From assembly GCA_029863825.1 (NCBI GenBank), contig JAOTUP010000182.1, positions 1 through 5,279 on the forward strand: 5,279 nt of DNA, in the 5' to 3' direction. Of this stretch, positions 1-5,279 are shown in pieces. Below the pieces are notes generated by a model. It was given only the letters and a program-made list of their open reading frames with translations. It was not told where the DNA came from and did no database searches. A program made the translations under genes and the position numbers. Positions within the stretch are counted from its first letter, which is position 1. The number at the start of each line of letters is the position of its first letter. The DNA is from Acidobacteriota bacterium (GTDB taxonomy: Bacteria > Acidobacteriota > Thermoanaerobaculia > Multivoradales > JAHEKO01).

Positions 1-286
1 GCAGGCGCTCGGAGTCACGACGATTCTCTTCCACTCCCGCGGTTTGCAGGCTACCCAAGTGCTCCAGGTCGGCGCCGGCAGAGAAGTGATTGCCGGCACC
101 GCTCAGCAGCACCGCTCTGACACCTTCGGCCAGCCAATCGCGCCGGTAGAGGTCGGACAGCAAGCCGATCATCTCGGGCGATAGTGCGTTCGCGCGCTCC
201 GGAGCGTCCAGCGTCACCCACAGCAGGTCGTCATCACGATGCCAGCTGACAACCGATCCGCTCGCATCACTGTTGTGGGAACTCAT
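1..286 (-). CDS. Enoyl-CoA hydratase/isomerase family protein, N-terminal part (cut by window edge)
   Basis: The first 95 codons of a crotonase-family protein are present; the rest lies beyond position 1. The start is the ATG at 286-284, after a weak purine-rich AGAGAAG. Residues 22-30 form the first beta strand (LLWVTLDAP), residues 31-36 (RANALS) match the N-x-L/M segment that follows it in crotonases, and residues 58-77 contain the oxyanion-hole and CoA-binding signature HFSAGADLEHL. The second catalytic segment with its Glu residues would lie outside the window, so the reaction cannot be read directly. It is the last visible gene of a minus-strand operon, 26 bp after the small membrane protein. 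Next to an acyl-CoA carboxylase and an HMG-CoA-lyase-like gene, the likely role is methylglutaconyl-CoA hydratase (LiuC-like) in leucine breakdown. That specificity is inferred from context; a general beta-oxidation hydratase is the alternative. The family call is firm. Confidence 0.9.
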   Translation of the reverse strand, partial: MSSHNSDASGSVVSWHRDDDLLWVTLDAPERANALSPEMIGLLSDLYRRDWLAEGVRAVLLSGAGNHFSAGADLEHLGSLQTAGVEENRRDSERL

Positions 287-312
287 GGTGCTTCTCTGCT
301 CGACGTCCCGAA

Positions 313-684
313 TCAGCGAATCAGCGACCAGAAGACTCCGAATATCCCGGCAAAGCCGATGACGACGTAGACGACCGCGGTCCATGTATTTGGCTCAGGG
401 GACAGCATCTCGGTAGTGAATCCTTGAAGAAACACGCCCAGCAACCCCGCTCCTAGAAACTGAAACAGGACGTCCTTGCGGTTGCGTCCCGTAGCTCGCA
501 GGCGCTGGACGGCATACTGAACGTCTTTCTTCTGCACGATCGGATGTTGCCGGGCCTTGGCGGCAGATGTCGATTCGCGAATAAGTCGCTCGCCGTAGCG
601 GCGAATCTTCTGCACCGCCAGTGCCCGCGCGTTCTCATGAAACTCGAGTTGCTCGGCTTCGTCGGGAAAAAGCTCGGGACTCAA
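313..684 (-). CDS. Small protein with histone-fold-like N-terminus and two transmembrane helices
   Basis: A 123-residue protein that I cannot assign to a named family. Residues 17-63 align without gaps to helix 2, loop 2 and helix 3 of archaeal histones such as HMfB (from memory). They share an Ala-Arg at the start of helix 2 (residues 19-20), a Gly in its middle (31), a Glu (37), a beta-like loop HPIV (47-50) and a helix 3 DVQYAVQRL (54-62) with the conserved Asp and Ala-Val. Helix 1 would be short or degenerate (residues 3-15). Residues 71-88 and 101-122 are hydrophobic helices forming a hairpin, with only LIR after the second. The basic segment RATGRNRK (63-70) before the first helix suggests a cytoplasmic N-terminal domain by the positive-inside rule. 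The start is TTG, supported by a GAGGTG Shine-Dalgarno 7 nt upstream, inside the end of the lyase gene, whose stop is 4 bp away. The histone-fold reading is an inference; a generic helical membrane protein is the alternative. Confidence 0.8.
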   Translation of the reverse strand: MSPELFPDEAEQLEFHENARALAVQKIRRYGERLIRESTSAAKARQHPIVQKKDVQYAVQRLRATGRNRKDVLFQFLGAGLLGVFLQGFTTEMLSPEPNTWTAVVYVVIGFAGIFGVFWSLIR

Positions 685-688
685 TTGC

Positions 689-2077
689 TCACACCTCGTA
701 GCTTCGTCGATATGTCGACCGTGAATCCATCTGCGTCGTCAGTTCTCCCAGCGCTTCACGGATCATCTCTCGTTCTTTCTCCGAGATGGTGCGTGGGAAG
801 TGGACGCCGCCGGCGACCTGAATCATCGTCAGTCCCAGTCCCAACAGCAGGACCATCGCCAGGCTGAACAGCGTGATGGCAACGGCTTCGGAGCGATCGA
901 TCCATGCCGTCGGTAGTACACGCACAAAGAGCGCCGCGACACCTGAGACCATCAGCATCGAAAAGAGACTGAACAACACCGCAGCGCGGTTGGTAGGAGC
1001 TTCGAGAAAAAGACTGACCTGCTCCCGAGCCTCCTCCAATCGTTCGGTGACAGACAAGCTGCTCTCTTCCCCGTGCCGCGGCAATAGACCGATCAGCGAC
1101 CTGACCAGCTGACTCAGCGTCAGATCTGCTTCGACACCTTCGCTTTCTTCGAGCTCGGCTCGCCGCTTGGCCAACTCATCGAGGATGATCTTGCTCGGCG
1201 GTGGTGAGTCGCCGACATAGTCCGCCATCTGCGACACTCTGCATCCGGCTTCGATCAACGGCTGAATGTCGATTCCCGTTTCAACGCCGATGCTCTCGAA
1301 CATGCTCGCCAGCTCTTCGGTCGCGATATTGCCCACAGAATGGCGAACGGTGATCGCGCCACCAATTCCACCAACCGATGCATCGAAAATTCTGATGCCT
1401 GCACGGTATGCCACATATGCGTTCGTGATCCCCAAACCCCGCCGGTCATGCAGATGGACGCCGATGTGGTCGAGACCGAGGCGTTCCGCCAGAGGCGACA
1501 CCATGCGCTCGATATCCTGCGGTGTGGCCAAGCCATCGGTATCGGAGAGCGCCACGGCCTCACTCCCCATGTCGACCAGGCGCCGACAGATCTCTTCCAC
1601 CTTCTCCACCGACATCTCTGAACCGGGCTGCGTCCTGTCTCGAAACGCATAGGAGAGGTACCCCCGCAGTCTGTACCCGTCCTGCCTCGCGGCAACTGCC
1701 ACCGTCTCCGCCGCATCCAGGGCTTCGGCCACGCTCATTCTCGTATTGGCACGAGAGTACGCTTCCGAGGCGGAGACGAACAACGCCACCGTATTGACGC
1801 GCGGGGCTTCCCGCAGGCGTTCGTAGTACTCGAGGGTCGGAGCCAGGGCGGCGACTTGCCCATCGTAAGGAGGCATACGTCGAAGGAGCTCGGCGGTGTC
1901 TCGCATCGCCGGGACCACCCGCGGATTCACGAATGAACCCACTTCAATATAGGGCACTCCCGCTCGGATAAGCGCCTCCACGAGCTGCAGCCGTGCTTCC
2001 AACGGAATGACGGCATGCCGATTCAGGACCTGCATCCCGTCACGAAGCGACACATCGCAGATCTTTACGTCCGGCAT
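689..2077 (-). CDS. HMG-CoA-lyase-like (DRE-TIM metallolyase) protein with C-terminal membrane anchor
   Basis: A 462-residue protein; classical HMG-CoA lyases are about 300. Residues 1-300 are an HMGL-like TIM barrel: VSLRDGMQ (9-16) gives the catalytic Arg12 and metal ligand Asp13, IEVGSF (44-49) the conserved Glu45, GVHLHD (206-211) the metal-binding His208 and His210, and GNIATEE (249-255) the metal-binding Asn250. Where family members have GGCPYA, with the cysteine that is critical in human HMG-CoA lyase, this protein has GGAITV (239-244), so Ala241 replaces the cysteine. Residues 301-360 are charged and probably helical or coiled. Two hydrophobic helices follow (about 364-388 and 396-420), then a charged cytoplasmic-looking tail. 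The ATG start has GAGGA just upstream and begins where the family's first strand begins. It lies 61 bp after the carboxylase gene and 4 bp before the next, so it is operonic. The expected role is acyl-CoA cleavage in leucine degradation at the membrane. With the cysteine missing, a different acyl-CoA or keto-acid lyase or condensing reaction is possible. Confidence 0.88.
   Translation of the reverse strand: MPDVKICDVSLRDGMQVLNRHAVIPLEARLQLVEALIRAGVPYIEVGSFVNPRVVPAMRDTAELLRRMPPYDGQVAALAPTLEYYERLREAPRVNTVALFVSASEAYSRANTRMSVAEALDAAETVAVAARQDGYRLRGYLSYAFRDRTQPGSEMSVEKVEEICRRLVDMGSEAVALSDTDGLATPQDIERMVSPLAERLGLDHIGVHLHDRRGLGITNAYVAYRAGIRIFDASVGGIGGAITVRHSVGNIATEELASMFESIGVETGIDIQPLIEAGCRVSQMADYVGDSPPPSKIILDELAKRRAELEESEGVEADLTLSQLVRSLIGLLPRHGEESSLSVTERLEEAREQVSLFLEAPTNRAAVLFSLFSMLMVSGVAALFVRVLPTAWIDRSEAVAITLFSLAMVLLLGLGLTMIQVAGGVHFPRTISEKEREMIREALGELTTQMDSRSTYRRSYEV
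692..697 (-). promoter_or_regulatory. Ribosome binding site (GAGGTG) deciding a TTG start
   Basis: GAGGTG on the minus strand lies 7 nt before the TTG at 684-682, inside the last codons of the upstream lyase gene. There is no competing ATG or GTG in frame nearby. Its position across the upstream stop codon implies translational coupling of the small membrane protein to the lyase. Confidence 0.65.
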
Positions 2078-2138
2078 CGTTCCTCGCGCGGTGTCTCAGC
2101 CTCCCCGCGCTGGTGATCATACTCGCGCCGGGCGCATC

Positions 2139-3806
2139 TCATGTTTGAAGCACTCCGGTCTTGAACTCGGGAATCTCAGGATTGTGAGCCGCGCAGGCAA
2201 GCGACCGGGCGATTACCTCGCGCGTCTTGACCGGGTCGATAATGTCGTCGACCCACAGTCTCGCCGCCGCGTAGCGCGGGTCCATCGCGTCCCGGTAGTG
2301 CTGCTCAATGCGCTCCAGCAACTCTTCCTTCTCATCTTCTCCCACTCCATCGCCGCGGTTCTTCAACTGAATCGCCAGCAAGGTCCGCGATGCTTGCTCG
2401 CCACCCATCACGGCGATTGCCGCGGACGGCCACGCGTAGAGGAAGCGGGCACCGTAGGCTTTGCCGCACATCGCGTAGTTGCCTGCCCCGTAGGAATTGC
2501 CACAGAAGACCGTGATCTTCGGCACTACACTATTGGCCACCGCGTTGACCATCTTCGCCCCATCTTTGATGATGCCGCCTCTCTCGGCTCGGCTTCCGAC
2601 CATGAAGCCCGTGACGTCCTGAAGGAACAGGAGTGGGATGCGCTTCTGGTTGCACAGCTCGATGAAACGAGCTCCCTTGTCCGCCGAGTCGGAGTAAATG
2701 ACACCGCCAATCTGGAGCTCCTTGTCTCCACCCTTGCTTCCCGTCTCTCGCGTCACGATGGAGCGCTGATTCGCCACCACGCCGACCGACCATCCGCCAA
2801 CCCATCCCGTGCCACACAGGAGAGTCTGCCCGTAGGTGGCTTTGAATTCGTCGAATTCGCTACCGTCGAGAAGTCTCGCCAGCACCTCCCGGGTGTCGTA
2901 GGGTCGAGACTTGTCCATCGGTACGATGCCATAGAGGTCATCGATCGCGTGGAGCGGCTCGCGCGGCTCGCGGCGTGCGAATGGTGCCTGTGGCGGCATC
3001 CCAAGCTGCGCGAACTGTCGTCTGATCTTGTCGAGACAACTCTCCTCGTTTTCGTGGCGATGGTCGACGACCCCAGAAATGTCGCACTGGACGGCCGCGC
3101 CACCGAGCTGTTGATTGTCGACCTCCTCGCCGATCGCCGCCTTCACCAAATGGGAGCCGGCAAGAAAAATCGAACCGGTTCCCTCCACGATGTGGGATTC
3201 GTCGCTCATGATCGGCAGGTAGGCCCCTCCGGCGACGCACGAGCCCATGATCGCCGCCAGCTGAAATACGCCTGCAGCCGACAGACGGGCGTTGTTGAAG
3301 AACGCCCTCCCAAAATGCTCTCGATCGGGAAAAATCTCGTCCTGCATCGGCAGGTAGACGCCTGCTGAATCCACAAGGTAGACGATGGGCAGTCGGTTCT
3401 CGAGAGCGATCTCCTGAGCCCGAAGCACTTTCTTGCAGGTCATCGGGAACCACGCGCCAGCCTTGACCGTCGCGTCGTTGGCCACGATCACCGCCTCGTG
3501 ACCGCTGATCCTGCCGACTCCGACGACGACTCCCGCGGCGGGCGCTCCTCCGTGCTCCTCGTACATGCCCTGCGCTGCCCAAACCCCGAGCTCCATGAAC
3601 ACCGCATCAGCATCGCAGAGCCTGGCGACGCGCTCCCTCGCGCTCATCTTGCCCTTGGCTGCCTGACGCGCATGCGCCGCCTCGCCTCCTCCACCCCGAA
3701 TAGCCTCGGCTTGTGCCGCCAGTTCGGACAGCCGCTGTCTCCAGAAGCCCTCTCGGCGCTTAAAAACGGCGTCTTTTTCGACTTGACTGTCCAGAATCGG
3801 CACCAT
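2139..3806 (-). CDS. Biotin-dependent acyl-CoA carboxylase, carboxyltransferase (beta) subunit, methylcrotonyl-CoA carboxylase type
   Basis: About 555 residues, the usual size for this family. It transfers CO2 from carboxybiotin to an acyl-CoA and would pair with a biotin carboxylase/BCCP subunit not seen here. Numbering from the ATG at 3806, the N-terminal carboxyltransferase half holds MGSCVAGGAYLP (187-198, oxyanion hole) and GTGSIFLAGSHLVKAA (209-224). The C-terminal half holds GFMVGS (400-405), IKDGAKMV (413-420), GNSYGAGNYAMCG (436-448) and VMGGEQAS (466-473). KDGAKM and MGGEQA are typical of methylcrotonyl/geranyl-CoA carboxylases rather than propionyl-CoA carboxylase (HGAK, MGAKGA). 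The VANQRS...GGVIYSDSADKG segment, the Cys-Asn-Gln, and a GVLQT end resemble a subgroup I recall from Bacteroidota and other phyla, annotated only as acyl-CoA carboxylase. Start: the frame is open up to an ATG at 3950, but family alignment begins near MVPILDSQ. GGAGGT abuts the ATG at 3806, so the adjoining GTG at 3803 may be the real start. First gene of the operon, with HMG-CoA lyase homologue and hydratase downstream. Methylcrotonyl-CoA is the likely substrate, inferred from motifs and context. Confidence 0.93.
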   Translation of the reverse strand: MVPILDSQVEKDAVFKRREGFWRQRLSELAAQAEAIRGGGGEAAHARQAAKGKMSARERVARLCDADAVFMELGVWAAQGMYEEHGGAPAAGVVVGVGRISGHEAVIVANDATVKAGAWFPMTCKKVLRAQEIALENRLPIVYLVDSAGVYLPMQDEIFPDREHFGRAFFNNARLSAAGVFQLAAIMGSCVAGGAYLPIMSDESHIVEGTGSIFLAGSHLVKAAIGEEVDNQQLGGAAVQCDISGVVDHRHENEESCLDKIRRQFAQLGMPPQAPFARREPREPLHAIDDLYGIVPMDKSRPYDTREVLARLLDGSEFDEFKATYGQTLLCGTGWVGGWSVGVVANQRSIVTRETGSKGGDKELQIGGVIYSDSADKGARFIELCNQKRIPLLFLQDVTGFMVGSRAERGGIIKDGAKMVNAVANSVVPKITVFCGNSYGAGNYAMCGKAYGARFLYAWPSAAIAVMGGEQASRTLLAIQLKNRGDGVGEDEKEELLERIEQHYRDAMDPRYAAARLWVDDIIDPVKTREVIARSLACAAHNPEIPEFKTGVLQT

Positions 3807-3812
3807 ACCTCC
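3807..3812 (-). promoter_or_regulatory. Shine-Dalgarno (GGAGGT) of the carboxyltransferase gene
   Basis: GGAGGT on the minus strand directly touches the ATG at 3806-3804 and is 3 nt before the GTG at 3803-3801. Zero spacing is unfavourable for the ATG, which favours the GTG. Either choice changes the protein by one residue and excludes the long N-terminal extensions from upstream ATGs. Confidence 0.5.
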
Positions 3813-3825
3813 ACGCGTCCGGATC

Positions 3826-3831
3826 ATTATA
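3826..3831 (-). promoter_or_regulatory. Candidate -10 box (TATAAT) of the acyl-CoA carboxylase operon
   Basis: A perfect TATAAT on the minus strand in an otherwise GC-rich intergenic region, 13 nt before the GGAGGT Shine-Dalgarno. Transcription would begin near 3819, giving a very short leader that still includes the Shine-Dalgarno. No convincing TTGACA lies 16-18 nt upstream (the 17-nt position reads GCATCT), so it may depend on an activator or be fortuitous. If used, it rules out the ATG at 3827 as a start because that ATG overlaps the box. Confidence 0.4.
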
Positions 3832-3972
3832 AGTGGAGCCCCTTCAGAAGATGCCGCTTCCGAGAAAAGGGGCGCCAGTCGACGCAGCGTGAGGCCGACC
3901 GGCCAGGTCACCCGTCCATCAGGCGGTGTCTCGCTCGCGGCCAGGGACATGAAACTCCGGCAGTCCTGCTGC

Positions 3973-3978
3973 TAGCAT
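3973..3978 (+). promoter_or_regulatory. Candidate -10 box (TAGCAT) for a leaderless MoaD-MoaE transcript
   Basis: TAGCAT matches the TAnnnT form of a -10 element and ends 7 nt before the ATG at 3986, so transcription would start at or next to the A of the start codon. No Shine-Dalgarno is visible between them (TCGGTCG), consistent with a leaderless mRNA. No good -35 hexamer is seen. The motif is short and could be chance. Confidence 0.3.
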
Positions 3979-3985
3979 TCGGTCG

Positions 3986-4669
3986 ATGAGAATCCGTGTC
4001 GTTGCTTTTGCCAGCGCTGCCGAGGTCCTCGGTGGCCGTCAACTCGTCGTCGACCAGCCCGAGGGCACGAGTGTCAAAGAGCTTCTCGACTCTCTGGAGA
4101 AGACGGTCTCCGGCTTTGGAGCTCTTCGCCCGCGGCTCGCCGTTGCCGTCGACGGACACCTGGCCAACACCGACGAGGTGTTGACCGAAAGCGCTGAAGT
4201 CGCCCTGTTGCCGCCCGTCTCGGGCGGAAACGACGCCCGTTCGAAGATGCTCACGCCGAACGCCATTGACGTCCGTGATCTCCTTCAGGACGTCTCGGAT
4301 CCCGCTTGCGGCGCTCAGGTGCTCTTTGTCGGTCGTGTACGCTCCGATCCCGGTGGTCCCACCGTCACTCGCCTGCATTACGAGGCATATGAGCCAATGG
4401 CTTCAAGGGCACTGGAGGGAATCTGCCGCGATCTGATGACCGCCGACTCCGGACTCCGGATGGCGGTTCTCCATCGTCTGGGTGAGGTTCCGCTGGGCGA
4501 AGCGAGTGTCGCAATCGTCACTGCCGCGCCGCACCGTGCCGCGGCATACAAGGCGAACCGAATTGCCTTGGAGCGGCTGAAACACGAAGTTCCGATCTGG
4601 AAACTGGAGTCCTTCGAGGACGGCTCGTCCGCTTGGCGGGAGGAAGAGCCACTGGCCACCGGCTTCTAG
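3986..4669 (+). CDS. moaX: Molybdopterin synthase, MoaD-MoaE fusion
   Basis: A 227-residue fusion of both subunits of molybdopterin synthase, which converts precursor Z (cPMP) to molybdopterin in the cytoplasm using a thiocarboxylate on MoaD. Residues 1-81 are the MoaD ubiquitin-like fold, ending in LLPPVSGG (74-81). That Gly-Gly must be a free C-terminus to be adenylated and sulfurated. Residues 82-92 are a linker, and about 93-227 are MoaE. MoaE landmarks are GRVR (116-119, Arg119 equals E. coli Arg39), HR (183-184, equals His103-Arg104), and LKHEVPIWK (198-206), giving Lys199 and Lys206 for E. coli Lys119 and Lys126. All expected catalytic residues are present. Such fusions occur in some bacteria, and the mycobacterial MoaX has been reported to need cleavage after the Gly-Gly. 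The ATG begins exactly at the first MoaD strand (MRIRVVAF) and has no Shine-Dalgarno. The gene stands alone, divergent from the carboxylase operon and convergent with the protease, with no other molybdenum cofactor gene in view. The symbol follows the mycobacterial name. Confidence 0.95.
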   Translation: MRIRVVAFASAAEVLGGRQLVVDQPEGTSVKELLDSLEKTVSGFGALRPRLAVAVDGHLANTDEVLTESAEVALLPPVSGGNDARSKMLTPNAIDVRDLLQDVSDPACGAQVLFVGRVRSDPGGPTVTRLHYEAYEPMASRALEGICRDLMTADSGLRMAVLHRLGEVPLGEASVAIVTAAPHRAAAYKANRIALERLKHEVPIWKLESFEDGSSAWREEEPLATGF

Positions 4670-5279
4670 CTCGGCTCAGGCGGCGCCGGAGTACGCGTCG
4701 CCACGAGATCCGGAAGACGTTCTGCAAACCACCCGCGGAAACGAGCTTCGAGCTCCGGGAAGGTCATGCCCAGATGTCCGAGGAGAGTCTCCGGCGACAC
4801 GGATTCGCCCAACGCGATACCGCTCAAGTATGCCAGCGCCGCCCGCCGCGTGCTCTCTTCTTCAACAAGGAATCGTACGAGAAACGCGCCTTGCGGATAG
4901 TGGAGTCGATGTTCCGGGGACACGAAGAGCTCCCAGTCCAGGCCAAGGAGCTCGCGGAGCGAGAGGGCGCGGCCCGACGCGAATGCCCGGTCGAGCTCGA
5001 TCGCGGCTGCGTGACCGCCGGACCAGACTCGCGTCCTGCCATCGACGCGCGTGACTCCTCCCAGGTGCTCGGGTACGAGCCGCCCCGTCCCCAAGATCCG
5101 CGAATGTGCGAGGTCATCGGCCAACCCCTCGTCGAGCCACGGCGGCAGCGCCGGTCCCAGAGCTCTCCGGTTGAGCAAATGAGTGAGCTCGTGGACCAGA
5201 GTAGAGGCGACGTCTTCGCGGCCACGGTCCCCGACGAAGAGGACGACAACCCCCCGGCTGACGAGTCCCACCGCAGGGA
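4666..5279 (-). CDS. HExxH zinc metallopeptidase, gluzincin type, C-terminal part (5' end beyond window)
   Basis: About 204 codons are visible and the frame stays open to the right edge, so the N-terminus is missing. A GTG at 5271 exists, but the motif would then begin only 27 residues in, too early for the family. Counting from that GTG, HELTH (27-31) provides two zinc-binding His and the catalytic Glu. PPWLDEGLAD (43-52) supplies the third ligand, Glu48, 17 residues after the second His. This HExxH...W-L-x-E-G-x-A pattern is that of the peptidase MA-like/DUF1570 group, whose members often act outside the cytoplasm. Residues 6-14 (RGVVVLFVG) look like a beta strand before the active site rather than a signal peptide. 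The rest (about 60-190) is helical with no recognised domain, and the tail is proline-rich (TPAPPEPS). Its TAG stop at 4668-4666 overlaps the TAG of the convergent MoaD-MoaE gene. The substrate is unknown. Confidence 0.82.
   Translation of the reverse strand, partial: PAVGLVSRGVVVLFVGDRGREDVASTLVHELTHLLNRRALGPALPPWLDEGLADDLAHSRILGTGRLVPEHLGGVTRVDGRTRVWSGGHAAAIELDRAFASGRALSLRELLGLDWELFVSPEHRLHYPQGAFLVRFLVEEESTRRAALAYLSGIALGESVSPETLLGHLGMTFPELEARFRGWFAERLPDLVATRTPAPPEPS

Noticed and set aside
1255..1716. Alternative open frames on both strands within the lyase gene
   Set aside because: They are shadows of the lyase reading frame, with no ribosome binding sites or recognisable domains.
2078..2138. 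GC-rich palindrome GCGCCCGGCGC between the carboxyltransferase and lyase genes, considered as a terminator
   Set aside because: The two arms leave only one base for a loop and no T-run follows; the genes share a strand and read as one operon.
2703..2765. Apparent insertion of about 20 residues in the carboxyltransferase relative to human methylcrotonyl-CoA carboxylase beta (around residues 347-368)
   Set aside because: A similar VANQR...GGVIYSDSADK segment is, from memory, normal in a bacterial acyl-CoA carboxylase subgroup, so it marks the subgroup rather than a novelty.
2007..3368. Long open frame on the plus strand (about 450 codons) opposite the carboxyltransferase gene
   Set aside because: It is antisense to a protein with unmistakable carboxyltransferase motifs, its translation is rich in Arg/His/Val with no recognisable domain, and long antisense frames are common in GC-rich coding DNA.
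3807..3950. N-terminal extension of the carboxyltransferase from the ATG at 3950
   Set aside because: Those 48 residues have no counterpart in the family as I know it, and they run across a TATAAT box and the GGAGGT Shine-Dalgarno, so they are more likely untranslated.
3498..3989. Plus-strand frame of about 163 codons running up to the MoaD-MoaE start
   Set aside because: It is mostly antisense to the carboxyltransferase, low in complexity (Arg/Pro/Ser/Leu) and without a recognisable domain; its short overlap with the next gene looks fortuitous.

Overview
The window is a compact, gene-dense stretch of moderately high GC (roughly 60% by eye) bacterial DNA with no RNA genes, CRISPR arrays or insertion sequences that I can see. 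The gene content (an acyl-CoA carboxylase and HMG-CoA-lyase-type enzyme set, a fused molybdopterin synthase, a gluzincin-type protease) suggests a free-living heterotrophic bacterium. The phylum cannot be fixed from this sequence.

Left and centre (1-3806, minus strand): a four-gene operon read right to left. Its order is a biotin-dependent acyl-CoA carboxylase carboxyltransferase subunit (2139-3806), a hydroxymethylglutaryl-CoA-lyase-like enzyme carrying an unusual C-terminal two-helix membrane anchor (689-2077), a small protein with a histone-fold-like N-terminus and two transmembrane helices (313-684), and the start of an enoyl-CoA hydratase (1-286, cut by the window edge). Carboxylase, hydratase and HMG-CoA lyase are the three successive activities of the lower leucine degradation pathway (methylcrotonyl-CoA to acetoacetate plus acetyl-CoA). 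The set therefore most simply reads as a leucine/acyl-CoA catabolic operon, but the lyase lacks the catalytic cysteine of classical HMG-CoA lyase, so its exact reaction is uncertain. The small membrane protein starts with TTG, 4 bases after the lyase stop, and is probably translationally coupled to it.

Right (3986-4669, plus strand): a MoaD-MoaE fusion, the two subunits of molybdopterin synthase in one polypeptide. It is divergent from the operon across a 179-bp intergenic region that holds a candidate -10 box for each direction. The fusion appears to be leaderless.

Far right (4666-5279, minus strand): the C-terminal part of an HExxH metallopeptidase of the gluzincin type, converging on the MoaD-MoaE gene so tightly that the two stop codons share a CTAG.

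The most unusual items are the histone-fold/transmembrane protein inside a metabolic operon and its neighbour, a membrane-anchored lyase homologue lacking its catalytic cysteine.
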